Source: Streptomyces sp. HUAS ZL42 (lineage in GTDB: Bacteria > Actinomycetota > Actinomycetes > Streptomycetales > Streptomycetaceae). Taken from it: a stretch of DNA of 64,000 nt. Shown in pieces: positions 45,400 to 55,051 of this stretch. Under the pieces are notes generated by a model. The model had not been told where the DNA came from, searched no databases, and saw only the letters and a program-made list of their open reading frames with translations. Within the stretch, counting starts at the first letter, position 1, and each line of letters begins with the position of its first letter. The position numbers and the translations under genes are program-made. The DNA is taken from the NCBI RefSeq assembly GCF_040782645.1, contig NZ_CP160403.1, forward strand, positions 8,529,001 through 8,593,000. Direction: 5' to 3'.

Positions 45400-47204
45400 G
45401 CGGTCTCCTCGATCTCTTCCAGTTCCTTCAACGCACCGCTGAGAGCAGCCTCTCGGGCGTTCAGTGCGGCCTCCTCGTCGGTCTCCCGGGTCACCACGGC
45501 CCGGTACCGCGGTTCGCTGTGCAGCAGTTCGCGGTGCGCGCCGACGGCCGTGACCTCGCCCTCGTGCACGAGCACGACCCGGTCCGCGCGGTCCAGCAGC
45601 AGCGGGGAGGAGGTGAAGACCACGGTGGTGCGCCCCGTCCGCAACCGACGCACGCCCTCCGCGATCCGTGCCTCGGTGTGCGAGTCGACGGCGGAGGTGG
45701 GCTCGTCGAGGACGAGCACCTCCGGGTCCGTGATGAGCGACCGGGCCAGCGCGAGCCGCTGGCGCTGGCCGCCCGACAGTGAGCGCCCGCGCTCGGTGAT
45801 GCGCGCGTCCATGGGGTCTGCCGCGTCCAACGACCCCTGGACGAGCGCGTCCAGGACGTCCCCGCACTGCGCGGCCGCCAACGCGTCCTCCGCGCCGACG
45901 TCGCCGGACGTGGGCACGTCGAGCAGTTCGCGCAGCGAACCGGACAGGAGCACCGGGTCCTTGTCCTGGACGAGTACGGCCGTGCGTGCGGAGGCGAGCG
46001 GCAGTTCGTCCAGGGGCACACCGCCCAGCAGTACGGAGCGGCCTCCCTCCGCCGGGTGCCCTCCCAGGCGTTCCGCCAGCCGTCCCGCCGCGTCCGGGTC
46101 GCCGCAGACCACAGCGGTGAGCCGGCCCGCCGGCGCGAGCAGTCCGGTGCCCGGGTCGTACAGGTCTCCGGAGGGCACACCGGCCGCTCGTGATCCGCCG
46201 ACGTCGGTGACGCGTTCCAGCGACAGCACGCCGGCCGCCCGTTTGGCCGAGGGGCGCGAGAAGGAGTACGCCATGGCGATCTCCTCGAAGTGCCGCAGCG
46301 GATAGGTCAGGACCATCACCGAGCTGTAGACGGCGACCAGTTCGCCAACGGTGATCCGGCCCTGGCGGGCCAGGTGGACGCCGTACCAGACGACCGCGAT
46401 CAGCAGGAGCCCGGGCAGCAGCACCTGGATCGCGGAGATCAGGGACCACATGCGCGCGCTGCGGACCGCCGCCTGCCGGACCTCCTGGGAGGCGCGCCGG
46501 TAGCGGTCGAGGAACAGGTCCTCGCCGCCGATGCCGCGCAGCACGCGGAGACCAGCGACGGTGTCCGAGGCCAGCTCGGTGGCGCGGCCCGCCTTCTCGC
46601 GCTGGAAGTCGGCACGCCGGGTCGCGCGGGGCAGCAGCGGCAGCACCGCGAGTGCCAGCACGGGCAGGCCGACGGCGACGACCACGCCGAGCGCCGGCTG
46701 GTAGACGACCAGGCCGATGCAGACGAGGACGACGGTGAGCGCGGCGGCGGTGAAGCGTGACACGGCCTCCACGAACCAGCCGATCTTCTCGACGTCGCCC
46801 GTGGAGACGGCCACGACCTCGCCGGCCGCGACCCGGCGGGTCAGGGCCGAGCCCAGTTGCGCGGCCTTGCGGGCGAGCAGTTGCTGGACGCGGGCGGCCG
46901 CGGTGATCCAGTTGGTGACGGCGGCGCGGTGCAGGAAGGTGTCGCCGACCGCGGTGCCGGCCGCGGCCAGGGCCATCAGCCCGCCCGCGAGGGCGAGCCG
47001 TGTGCCGGAACGGTCGAGGACGGCCTCAACGGCGAACCCGACACAGAACGGCTGTGCGGAAACTGACAGGAAGTGCAGCAGTCCCCAGGCCAGCGACTTG
47101 AACTGGCCACCCAGCTGATTCCGGCCGAGCCACCAGAGGAACCGAGGCCCCGAGCGCGCGTCCGGCACACCAGGGTCGGGATACGGAAGGTCTTGGATCT
47201 GCAT
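45396..47204 (-). CDS. ABC exporter half-transporter, subunit 1 (degenerate Walker A)
   Basis: A 602-residue half-transporter. The membrane domain is about residues 35-320. In the ATPase the Walker A position reads GDPDAAGR (368-375), with no P-loop lysine, and the H-loop is TSSP (531-534), without histidine. The signature LSGGQ (476-480) and Walker B VLVLDEPTSAVD are intact. So it contributes the good signature to the site made by subunit 2's Walker A. The ATG at 47204 is chosen; the open frame runs upstream into the intergenic region. First gene of the pair. Confidence 0.93.
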   Translation of the reverse strand: MQIQDLPYPDPGVPDARSGPRFLWWLGRNQLGGQFKSLAWGLLHFLSVSAQPFCVGFAVEAVLDRSGTRLALAGGLMALAAAGTAVGDTFLHRAAVTNWITAAARVQQLLARKAAQLGSALTRRVAAGEVVAVSTGDVEKIGWFVEAVSRFTAAALTVVLVCIGLVVYQPALGVVVAVGLPVLALAVLPLLPRATRRADFQREKAGRATELASDTVAGLRVLRGIGGEDLFLDRYRRASQEVRQAAVRSARMWSLISAIQVLLPGLLLIAVVWYGVHLARQGRITVGELVAVYSSVMVLTYPLRHFEEIAMAYSFSRPSAKRAAGVLSLERVTDVGGSRAAGVPSGDLYDPGTGLLAPAGRLTAVVCGDPDAAGRLAERLGGHPAEGGRSVLLGGVPLDELPLASARTAVLVQDKDPVLLSGSLRELLDVPTSGDVGAEDALAAAQCGDVLDALVQGSLDAADPMDARITERGRSLSGGQRQRLALARSLITDPEVLVLDEPTSAVDSHTEARIAEGVRRLRTGRTTVVFTSSPLLLDRADRVVLVHEGEVTAVGAHRELLHSEPRYRAVVTRETDEEAALNAREAALSGALKELEEIEETA

Positions 47205-47424
47205 GACGTCCCAGTGGCTCGTGTCAGGGGGTGGATGGCGGCCGCGAACCGCGGCCGCAGGCGGCAACAAACCGTGAAAGGTTCGCCTCGGAGGGTGGTC
47301 AAAATCAACCGGTTTTCCACGGCGGCGCATGGATCCGGCTGTGGTTCGCCGGGCACCGGGGCAGGCGTGGGCCGATGGCGACGCCTCATTGCGGCGGGCC
47401 CCGACTCCCCGTAGAACACCGGGC

Positions 47425-49026
47425 ATGACACGCAGAATCATCATGTCCATGCTCACCGTTGCGGCCCTCCTGGCGGGTGCCCTCCTCGGCACGAGCCCGG
47501 CCCAAGCCGCCGACATACCCGCCGAGTTCGGCACCGACTGGCACGACCCGATCACCGCCGCCCCGCCCGTCGCCAAGCCGCACACCAAGTCCTGCCAGGT
47601 CACCGTGGCGGAGGCGCAGTTCCGCGACTTCACGCCGTACCGGGGCACGTACACGCCGCCGGACGGCTGCGGCGACCGCTGGAGCAAGGTCGTGCTGCGA
47701 CTCGACGGCAAGGTCAAGGGACGGCAGTTCGACCGGCTGGGCTACCTGCACGTCGGAGGAGTCGAAATCTTCCGTACCTCGACCCCCGAGCCTTCGCCCG
47801 ACGGTATCGAGTGGTCCGTCGAGAAGGACGTCACGCGTTACAGCGACACCTTCCGCGGCAGTCAGGACGTCGAGATGCTCATCGGCAACGTTGTCGACGA
47901 CACCTACACCGGTGTCATCGACGTGAAGGTCACGCTCACCTTCTACGAAGGCCTCCGGGCCCCGGCGCCCGACCGCGTACTGACCCTCACCGGCGGATCC
48001 GACGGCACGACCCTCACCACCCCGCGCAACAGTGAGCGCATCCTCGCCGAGGTGTATGCCACCGGCTCCGGCGGCGGCTGCGAGGAGTACTGGTATCTGA
48101 CCGTGCCGAAGGAAGCGCCGTACTCGTGTCAGGCCGACAACGGGCCCTACCGCGAGGTGCAGATCAAGGTCGACGGACAACTGGCCGGAATCGCCGCGCC
48201 GTTCCCGCACGTGTGGACCGGCGGCTGGTCCAACCCCTTCCTCTGGTACGTCGTCCCCGGCCCGCGGGCCTTCGACATCAAGCCCATCGAATACGACCTG
48301 ACCCCCTTCGCCGGGATTCTCAACGACGGCCGCCCGCACCGCGTCGAGGTCGACGTCGCCGGTGTGCCCGAGGGGCAGAGCGGCTGGAGCGCCCCGGTCA
48401 ACGTGCTCGTCTGGCAGGACGCCGGAAAGGCGCGCGTCACCGGGAAGCTCACCGCCCGTCAGGAGGGCGATCTCACCAACTCCTCCATATACACGCCCGG
48501 TTCGGAGCACCGCCTGGACACCGAGGGCGGACACCGGCTGACCGTCGCCGGTTACGTCGACACCTCGCACGGCCGGGTGAAGACCACCGTCCGCCGCAGC
48601 CTGGCCAACACCTCCACGCACCGCTGGACCGACGGCGAGAACACGGACGGTCTCGACGCCCGGTGGACGGACGACGAGTCGGTCACCGTCGACGGACGCG
48701 GACCGGCCCGCACGACGCGCACGCAGCGGACGTACACGATGAACGGCACCACCACGGTCGGCACGGACGACCGGCTGCGCACCGTGCTGACCCTCGGCGA
48801 CCGCGCCGCGGTCGTGGAGACGCGCGCAGGACGGCGAACCGCGTGGTCGCGGCTCGACGACACCTACACGGGCGACGCCACGTTCACCGTGAACGTGCCG
48901 CGCGACCAGCGTCATGCCGTCGGTACGACCGGCGAGCGCTACCGGCTCTACGGCTCGGAAGGGTGCTACGACCGGAAGTTGACGACCATTCAGGGCGTGC
49001 TCGCCGAGGACCGCAGGCTCTGCTGA
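47425..49026 (+). CDS. Secreted PNGase-A-like amidase
   Basis: A 533-residue exported protein. The signal peptide is about residues 1-30 (MLTVAALLAGALLGTSPAQAA). The peptide-N4-asparagine amidase A domain is recognisable in YTPPDGCGDRWSKVVLRLDG, GGVEIFRTSTPEPSPDGIEW and VEMLIGNVVDDTYTGV. A second beta-rich part includes PHRVEVDVAG. It ends in a Cys-containing segment (GSEGCYDRK). Family members release N-glycans from glycoproteins. ATG at 47425, 220 bases from the divergent exporter. Confidence 0.85.
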   Translation: MTRRIIMSMLTVAALLAGALLGTSPAQAADIPAEFGTDWHDPITAAPPVAKPHTKSCQVTVAEAQFRDFTPYRGTYTPPDGCGDRWSKVVLRLDGKVKGRQFDRLGYLHVGGVEIFRTSTPEPSPDGIEWSVEKDVTRYSDTFRGSQDVEMLIGNVVDDTYTGVIDVKVTLTFYEGLRAPAPDRVLTLTGGSDGTTLTTPRNSERILAEVYATGSGGGCEEYWYLTVPKEAPYSCQADNGPYREVQIKVDGQLAGIAAPFPHVWTGGWSNPFLWYVVPGPRAFDIKPIEYDLTPFAGILNDGRPHRVEVDVAGVPEGQSGWSAPVNVLVWQDAGKARVTGKLTARQEGDLTNSSIYTPGSEHRLDTEGGHRLTVAGYVDTSHGRVKTTVRRSLANTSTHRWTDGENTDGLDARWTDDESVTVDGRGPARTTRTQRTYTMNGTTTVGTDDRLRTVLTLGDRAAVVETRAGRRTAWSRLDDTYTGDATFTVNVPRDQRHAVGTTGERYRLYGSEGCYDRKLTTIQGVLAEDRRLC

Positions 49027-49122
49027 GCCCGACAGTGTGCGGTGTGTCACGCGTGCCTTGATTTACACGGCGGCAACACGGAGGTCTTCCACGGGATCAA
49101 CAGAACCTCCAGAGTGTCGAAC

Positions 49123-49170
49123 ACGGAAGCAGCTTTCCGTATCGCAGAAGTCCACTCCTCGGCTTCTGCG
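49123..49170 (+). promoter_or_regulatory. Two palindromes in the leader of the dicarboxylate carrier
   Basis: ACGGAA-GCAGCT-TTCCGT (49123-49140) has perfect 6-base arms. CGCAGAAG (49143-49150) and CTTCTGCG (49163-49170) form a perfect 8-base stem with a 12-base loop. The second ends 15 bases before AAGGAG. Either could be an operator or a leader hairpin controlling the carrier gene. Confidence 0.5.
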
Positions 49171-49196
49171 AGTCTGACGTCCCCAAGGAGTGCACC

Positions 49197-50603
49197 GTGC
49201 CGCCGTCCGTACCGTCCCTGCCGCGACGCGTCGCACGCATACTGCGTACCTCACTCTTCGCGCAGGTCGCCTGCGCGCTTGTGCTCGGCATCGTCGTCGG
49301 AAAGCTGTGGCCGGACTCGGCCACGGCTTTCCAGCCGCTCGGCGACGGTTTCACCCGGCTCATCAAGACGGTGATCTCACCGCTCGTGTTCTGCGTGGTC
49401 GTCGTCGGCATCGCCAAGGCCGGTGACCTGAAGGCATTCGGCCGGATCGGGCTGAAGGCCCTCGTCTGGTTCGAGGTCGCGAGCACGGCCGCGCTGCTCA
49501 TCGGTCTCGTCGCCGCCAACGTCGTCCAGCCCGGTTCCGGGATGCACGTCGACCCGTCGAAGCTCGACGCCTCGGCGGTCGACCAGCAGACACAGGGGGG
49601 TGCGCTGCCCTCGACCACCGAGTTCATCGTCAACGCGCTCCCGACCAGTTTCGTCGGCGCGTTCGCCGACAACGCGCTGCTCCAGGTCCTCGTGCTGGCC
49701 TGCCTGGTGGGTGCCGCGCTGCTGCACCTCGGGCGCACCAAGGTCCCTCAGGTCCTGCCCGCGATCGAACAGGCCCAGCACGTCATCTTCGCGGTCATCG
49801 GCTTCGTCATGCGGCTGGCCCCGCTCGCCGTCTTCGGGGCGATGGTCCACCTGGTGGGCAACTACGGCCTCGGCGTGATCAAGACCTACGGCAAGCTGAT
49901 CATCCTCTGCTACGTCGTCGCCGCGCTGTTCCTCGCCCTGCTGGCCGCCGCGCTGAAGCTGCTGACCGGGCTGAGCCTGTGGAAGTTCGTCCGCTACTCC
50001 CGCTCGGAGATGCTGCTCGCGCTCGGCACCGCCTCCAGCGAGGTCGCCATGCCGCGCCTGATGCAGAAGCTGCGCAAGGCCGGCTGCCGCGACGACGCCG
50101 TGGGCCTGGTGCTGCCCACCGGCTACTCGTTCAACCTCGACGGCGCCTCGATCTACCTGTCCATCGGCACCCTGTTCATCGCACAGGCCGTGGGCGTGGA
50201 CCTCAGTCTGAGCCAGCAGATCACGGTGGTCCTGGTGCTGATGCTGACCAGCAAGGGCATGGCGGGCGTGCCGGGTTCGGCCTTCCTCGCCCTGTCCGCG
50301 ACCGCGTCCTCCCTCGGCGTCATCCCCGCCGGTGCCGTCGCCCTGCTGCTCGGTGTGGACCGCATCATGGACTCGATGCGCGTCGCCACGAACCTGCTGG
50401 GCAACTGTGTCGCCGTCCTCGTGGTCTCCCGCTGGGAGGGCGCGCTGGACGCGGACCGGGCGAAGAAGGTGCTCGGCGGCGAGATCGTGGTCACGGTGGA
50501 GGACGAGGAGCCGCACACGTCGGAGCGTGAGCAGCCGCAGTCCGAGGTGGCCGCCGCCGTACCGGCCCGGACGGCCAAGGAGACCGCCCGCGAGGCCGGT
50601 TGA
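49197..50603 (+). CDS. dctA: Cation:C4-dicarboxylate symporter
   Basis: A 468-residue secondary carrier of the DAACS family. LIKTVISPLVFCVVVVGIAK, the serine-rich re-entrant loop LALGTASSEVAMPRLMQKL, and LPTGYSFNLDGASIYLSIG followed by LMLTSKGMAGVPGSAF are the substrate- and ion-binding signatures. It takes up succinate, fumarate or malate with Na+ or H+. GTG start with AAGGAG 6 bases upstream. The acidic C-terminal tail is cytoplasmic. Confidence 0.92.
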   Translation: MPPSVPSLPRRVARILRTSLFAQVACALVLGIVVGKLWPDSATAFQPLGDGFTRLIKTVISPLVFCVVVVGIAKAGDLKAFGRIGLKALVWFEVASTAALLIGLVAANVVQPGSGMHVDPSKLDASAVDQQTQGGALPSTTEFIVNALPTSFVGAFADNALLQVLVLACLVGAALLHLGRTKVPQVLPAIEQAQHVIFAVIGFVMRLAPLAVFGAMVHLVGNYGLGVIKTYGKLIILCYVVAALFLALLAAALKLLTGLSLWKFVRYSRSEMLLALGTASSEVAMPRLMQKLRKAGCRDDAVGLVLPTGYSFNLDGASIYLSIGTLFIAQAVGVDLSLSQQITVVLVLMLTSKGMAGVPGSAFLALSATASSLGVIPAGAVALLLGVDRIMDSMRVATNLLGNCVAVLVVSRWEGALDADRAKKVLGGEIVVTVEDEEPHTSEREQPQSEVAAAVPARTAKETAREAG

Positions 50604-50616
50604 CGATCGGTACGAG

Positions 50617-50665
50617 CACGGCAGCGGCCACCGCTTCGGCAGTCGAAGCGGTGGCCGCTGCCGTG
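50617..50665. terminator. Strong bidirectional terminator hairpin
   Basis: A 22-base perfect inverted repeat (CACGGCAGCGGCCACCGCTT... at 50617-50638 against 50644-50665) with a 5-base loop GCAGT. It lies between the convergent dicarboxylate carrier (stop 50603) and MarR gene (stop 50673). The stem is far longer than needed and lacks a T tract, as is common for Streptomyces terminators. Confidence 0.85.
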
Positions 50666-50672
50666 TCCGAGC

Positions 50673-51122
50673 TCAGCAGTGCGGCGCCGCTGCCCCGTCG
50701 ATCAGCGTGTCCAGCAGGTCCCCCAGCAGCTCGCGCTGCTCGTCCGTCAGCGGGGCGAGGATCTCCCGCGCGGCCGAGCGGCGCGCCCCCCGCAGCTCGC
50801 GCAGCGCCGTGCGGCCCTCGTCGGTGAGTTCGATCCGGATCACCCGGCGGTTGGTCGGGTCGGGGGCCCGTCGCACCTTCCCGCTCGCCTCCAGCCCGTC
50901 GACCAGTGTCGTCACGGCCCGGGGCACCACCTCCAGGCGTTCGGCGAGATCGGCCATGCGGGGCGGCGCGCTGTAGTGCGCAAGCGTGCGCAGCAGCCGG
51001 GACTGGGCCGGGGTGATACCGAGGTCGGCCTGTGCCAGATGGCGCTTCTGGATGCGGTGCACGCGGCGGGTGAACCTCAGCAGCTGCTCGGCGAGCAGGC
51101 CGTCGGGGTCGGGGGTGCTCAT
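50673..51122 (-). CDS. MarR-family transcriptional regulator
   Basis: A 149-residue winged-helix regulator: LGITPAQSRLLRTLAHY, MADLAERLEVVPRAVTTLVD and wing DPTNRRVIRIELTDEG. Divergent from the ABC exporter at 51217, which it probably represses. The 94-base intergenic region holds TCATT..AATGA (51147-51171) and GAGCT-A-AGCTC (51170-51180) as possible sites. Confidence 0.92.
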   Translation of the reverse strand: MSTPDPDGLLAEQLLRFTRRVHRIQKRHLAQADLGITPAQSRLLRTLAHYSAPPRMADLAERLEVVPRAVTTLVDGLEASGKVRRAPDPTNRRVIRIELTDEGRTALRELRGARRSAAREILAPLTDEQRELLGDLLDTLIDGAAAPHC

Positions 51123-51216
51123 GTGGGAACAATATCAGGACCCCGATCATTATGAGCATAGGTAACAATGAGCTAAGCTCCGTAAGCCTTCGATCTCTCA
51201 CCTCCCGTAGGAGCCC

Positions 51217-53019
51217 ATGCACCCCGACAACCCAGCCCCCTGGAGCCCGCCCGCCGACGCCGTGGAACAGCCCCGGCAGGTGCGCCGCATCCTGAAGCTC
51301 TTCCGCCCCTACCGGGGCCGTCTCGCCGTCGTCGGCCTGCTCGTCGGCGCCTCCTCGCTCGTCTCCGTCGCCACACCCTTCCTGCTGAAGGAGACGCTCG
51401 ACGTCGCGATCCCCGAGGGGCGCACGGGCCTGCTGAGCCTGCTCGCCCTCGGCATGATCCTCAGCGCGGTCCTCGCCGGCGTCTTCGGCGTCCTGCAGAC
51501 CCTGATCTCCACGACGGTCGGCCAGCGCGTCATGCACGACCTGCGCACGGCCGTCTACGGCAGGCTGCAGCGCATGTCGCTCGCGTTCTTCACGCGCACG
51601 CGTACCGGCGAGGTCCAGTCCCGCATCGCCAACGACATCGGCGGCATGCAGGCCACCGTGACCTCCACCGCCACCTCTCTGGTCTCCAACTTCACCAGTG
51701 TGGTCGCCACGATCATCGCGATGATCGCCCTCGACTGGCGCCTGACGGTCGTCTCTCTGCTCCTGCTCCCGGTGTTCGTGTGGATCAGCCGCCGTGTCGG
51801 CAACGAACGCAAGAAGATCACCACCCAGCGCCAGAAGCAGATGGCCGCGATGGCCGCCACGGTCACCGAGTCGCTCTCGGTCAGCGGCATCCTGCTCGGG
51901 CGCACCATGGGCCGCGCCGACTCGCTCACGCGGTCCTTCGCCGAGGAGTCGGAGAGCCTGGTCGGTCTCGAGGTGCGGTCGAACATGGCCGGCCGCTGGC
52001 GCATGGCCGTGATCGGGATCGTGATGTCCGCGATGCCGGCCGTCATCTACTGGACCGCGGGGCTGGCCCTCCAACTCGGCGGCCCGGACGTCTCCCTCGG
52101 TACCATCGTCGCCTTCGTCTCGCTCCAGCAGGGCCTGTTCCGCCCGGCCGTGAGCCTGCTGTCGACCGGCGTCCAGATCCAGACCTCGCTCGCCCTCTTC
52201 CAGCGCATCTTCGAGTACCTCGACCTGCCCATCGACATCACCGAGCGGGAAGACCCCGTCCATCTGGACCAGATCAAGGGCGAGGTCCGCTTCGAGAACG
52301 TGGCGTTCCACTACGACGGCAAGAGCGGCCCGATCCTCGACGGCATCGACGTCACCGTCCCCGCCGGTGGCAGCCTCGCGCTCGTCGGCCCGACCGGCGC
52401 CGGCAAGTCGACGCTGGGCTATCTGGTGCCGCGGCTGTACGACGTGACGGAGGGCCGGGTCACCCTGGACGGCGTCGACGTCCGCGACCTCGACTTCGAC
52501 ACGCTCGCCCGCGCGGTCGGCGTCGTCTCGCAGGAGACGTACCTCTTCCACGCCTCGGTCGCCGACAATCTCCGCTTCGCCAAGCCGGACGCCACCGACG
52601 AGGAACTTCATGCGGCGGCTCGCGCGGCCCAGATCCACGACCACATCGCCTCCCTGCCCGACGGCTACGACACGATCGTCGGCGAGCGCGGTCATCGCTT
52701 CTCCGGCGGCGAGAAGCAGCGCCTCGCCATAGCGCGCACCATCCTGCGCGACCCACCCGTCCTGATCCTCGACGAGGCGACGAGCGCGCTGGACACCCGC
52801 ACGGAACACGCCGTCCAGAAGGCCATCGACGCGCTCTCGGCCAACCGCACCACGCTCACCATCGCGCACCGCCTGTCCACCATTCGGGGCGCCGACCAGA
52901 TCGTGGTTCTCGAGTCGGGCCGGGCGGTCGAACGGGGCACGCACGAGGAGTTGTTGGGGCAGGGCGGGCGGTACGCCACCCTCGTCCACCGGGACGCCCA
53001 ACTGGAGTCGACAAGATGA
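51217..53019 (+). CDS. ABC exporter half-transporter (homodimeric type)
   Basis: A 600-residue fused membrane/ATPase protein. Six membrane segments are followed by Walker A GPTGAGKST, signature FSGGEKQR, Walker B VLILDEATSALD and H-loop TIAHRLS, all catalytic residues present. It should work as a homodimer exporting drugs or lipids. ATG with CTCCCGTAGGAG upstream. Divergent MarR gene suggests inducible efflux. Confidence 0.93.
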   Translation: MHPDNPAPWSPPADAVEQPRQVRRILKLFRPYRGRLAVVGLLVGASSLVSVATPFLLKETLDVAIPEGRTGLLSLLALGMILSAVLAGVFGVLQTLISTTVGQRVMHDLRTAVYGRLQRMSLAFFTRTRTGEVQSRIANDIGGMQATVTSTATSLVSNFTSVVATIIAMIALDWRLTVVSLLLLPVFVWISRRVGNERKKITTQRQKQMAAMAATVTESLSVSGILLGRTMGRADSLTRSFAEESESLVGLEVRSNMAGRWRMAVIGIVMSAMPAVIYWTAGLALQLGGPDVSLGTIVAFVSLQQGLFRPAVSLLSTGVQIQTSLALFQRIFEYLDLPIDITEREDPVHLDQIKGEVRFENVAFHYDGKSGPILDGIDVTVPAGGSLALVGPTGAGKSTLGYLVPRLYDVTEGRVTLDGVDVRDLDFDTLARAVGVVSQETYLFHASVADNLRFAKPDATDEELHAAARAAQIHDHIASLPDGYDTIVGERGHRFSGGEKQRLAIARTILRDPPVLILDEATSALDTRTEHAVQKAIDALSANRTTLTIAHRLSTIRGADQIVVLESGRAVERGTHEELLGQGGRYATLVHRDAQLESTR

Positions 53020-53062
53020 AGATATGTCGGGTTTGTGCTGCTATGCGGGTTACCGTGCCCGC

Positions 53063-53902
53063 ATGCAGACCAACACTCCGCCACGGAGCACGATTCGACT
53101 GACGCGCCGGGGGCGTCTCCTTCTCGTCGCGACCGGAGCCGTCGTGGCCGGCACCGCCGTGGCGGTGCCGCTGCTGAGCCTGGAGAGTGGCGAGGCCGCC
53201 AGACCCACGTCGCTGGTGATCCCGGAGGGCTGGCGCGCGAGCCAGATCTACGAGGCCGTCGACAAGGCCCTCGCCCTGCCCGCGGGCACCACCAGGAAGT
53301 CGCTGCCGAAGGTCGACCTGAAGCTGCCGAACGACGCCGAGGGCAACCCGGAGGGCTACCTCTTCCCCGCGACGTATCCCCTCGAGAAGCAGGCGACGCC
53401 GGAGAAGCTGCTGGCGGCCATGGTCGACACGGCGAACAAGAAGTTCAGCGGCGCCCCGCTCGCCGCCGGTGCCCAGCGCAACGCGATGAACATCTACCAG
53501 GCCGTCACCATCGCGAGCATCGTCCAGGCCGAGGCCGCCACCAAGGACGACATGGGCAAGGTGGCCCGCGTCGTCTTCAACCGCCTCGAGCACGGCATGC
53601 CGCTGCAGATGGACTCCACCATCAACTACGCGCTGAACCGCTCCACGCTGAAGACGACCGCGAAGGACACCCGGATCGAGAGCCCGTACAACTCCTACCA
53701 GCGCATGGGCCTGCCGCCCACACCGATCGACAACCCCGGCGAGGACGCGATGCGCGCCGCGATCAATCCGACGCCGGGCGACTGGCTGTACTTCGTCACG
53801 GTCAAGCCGGGCGACACGCGATTCACGGCCGACTACGACGAACACCAGCGCAACGTGGCCGAGTTCAACCGCAACCAGCGGAGCGCCTCGGCCGCCAAGT
53901 GA
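53063..53902 (+). CDS. mltG: MltG/YceG-like endolytic transglycosylase
   Basis: A 279-residue protein with an N-terminal membrane anchor (about 18-40, LLLVATGAVVAGTAVAVPLL) and the YceG domain. EGYLFPATY (97-105), catalytic E157 in ASIVQAEAATKDDMGKVARV, VFNRLEHGMPLQMDSTINYA and PYNSYQRMGLPPTPIDNP are the family signatures. It cleaves nascent peptidoglycan outside the membrane. A second, shorter MltG than the usual cell-wall-cluster copy, and here it stands alone. The ATG at 53063 is used; the frame opens at 53024. Confidence 0.88.
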   Translation: MQTNTPPRSTIRLTRRGRLLLVATGAVVAGTAVAVPLLSLESGEAARPTSLVIPEGWRASQIYEAVDKALALPAGTTRKSLPKVDLKLPNDAEGNPEGYLFPATYPLEKQATPEKLLAAMVDTANKKFSGAPLAAGAQRNAMNIYQAVTIASIVQAEAATKDDMGKVARVVFNRLEHGMPLQMDSTINYALNRSTLKTTAKDTRIESPYNSYQRMGLPPTPIDNPGEDAMRAAINPTPGDWLYFVTVKPGDTRFTADYDEHQRNVAEFNRNQRSASAAK

Positions 53903-53914
53903 CGCGACGGGCCG

Positions 53915-54982
53915 TCAGGCGGCGACCGGCTCCTGGGCGAGGAGCCGCCTGATGTCCCGTACGGCAGCGCGTCCGGCCCGGTTGGCGCCGATGGTGCTCG
54001 CCGACGGCCCGTACCCGACGAGATGGATCCGTGGATCGGCCACCGCACGCGTCCCGTCGACCCGGATCCCGCCGCCCGGCTCGCGCAGTCGCAGCGGAGC
54101 GAGATGGTCGATGGAGGCCCGGAACCCGGTCGCCCACAGGATGACGTCGGCGTCCACGCGCCGCCCGTCCCTCCACTCCACACCGTCGGGCGTGATCCGG
54201 TCGAACATCGGCAGCCGGTCGAGGACGCCGTCCTTCAGGCCCTGCCGTATCGCGTCGTTCAACGGCAGCCCGGTCACCGAGACGACGCTCCGCGGCGGCA
54301 GCCCCTGCCGGACCCGCTCCTCGACCAGGGCGACCGCGGCGCGGCCCGCCTCCTCGCCGAAGTGGCCCTCGCGGAAGACGGGCGGCCGCCGGGTGACCCA
54401 GGTGGTGGCGGCCGCGTACGGGGCGATCTCCAGCAGATGCTGCGTGCCGGACGCGCCTCCGCCCACGACGACCACCCGCTGCCCGGCGAACGCCTCGGGG
54501 CCCGGGTACTGCGCGGTGTGCAACTGCCGTCCCAGGAAGGTCTCCTGTCCGGGGTAGCGCGGCCAGAAGGGGCGGTCCCAAGTGCCGGTGGCGTTGATCA
54601 GGGCCCGTGTGGCCCAGACACCGTCGGACGTCTCGACGAGCAACCGCCCGTCCGGCCCCTCCCGGACGGCACGCACGTCCACCGGCCGCCGCACCCGCAG
54701 GTCGAAGGTGCGCTCGTACGTGGCGAAGTACTCGGCGATCACCTCGGACGACCGGCGCTCGGGGTCCGCGCCGGTCAGTTCCATGCCCGGCAGCGAGTGC
54801 ATCCCGTGCACCTTGCCGTACGTCAGCGACGGCCACCGGAACTGCCAGGCGCCGCCCGGGCCGGGGGAGTGGTCGAGGACCACGAAGTCACGGTCCGGCT
54901 CGAAACCCGCGCGCCGCAGGTGATAGGCGCCGGACAGGCCGGCCTGTCCGGCGCCTATGACGACTGCCTCGATGTTGTTCAC
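53915..54982 (-). CDS. FAD/NAD(P)-dependent flavin monooxygenase-like oxidoreductase
   Basis: A 355-residue enzyme. FAD Rossmann motif AVVIGAGQAGLSGAYHLRR (residues 6-24), second Rossmann VVVVGGGASGTQHLLEI, and ATGF-type LWATGFRASIDHL. It resembles CzcO/flavin-containing monooxygenases. ATG at 54982. The gene faces away from the YjbQ-like gene. Substrate unknown. Confidence 0.88.
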   Translation of the reverse strand: MNNIEAVVIGAGQAGLSGAYHLRRAGFEPDRDFVVLDHSPGPGGAWQFRWPSLTYGKVHGMHSLPGMELTGADPERRSSEVIAEYFATYERTFDLRVRRPVDVRAVREGPDGRLLVETSDGVWATRALINATGTWDRPFWPRYPGQETFLGRQLHTAQYPGPEAFAGQRVVVVGGGASGTQHLLEIAPYAAATTWVTRRPPVFREGHFGEEAGRAAVALVEERVRQGLPPRSVVSVTGLPLNDAIRQGLKDGVLDRLPMFDRITPDGVEWRDGRRVDADVILWATGFRASIDHLAPLRLREPGGGIRVDGTRAVADPRIHLVGYGPSASTIGANRAGRAAVRDIRRLLAQEPVAA

Positions 54983-55051
54983 GATTCTACTAACCGCGCC
55001 GAGGTGGTGGATCTTCCCGGTGGGTGTGACCGCATGGGTCAGGATGGAGGC

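Noticed and set aside
42685..46305. Open frame of 1206 codons on the plus strand
   Set aside because: Antisense to the acidic protein and the two exporter genes, both of which have clear ATPase motifs. Composition is Arg/Pro/Gly-rich as in shadow frames.
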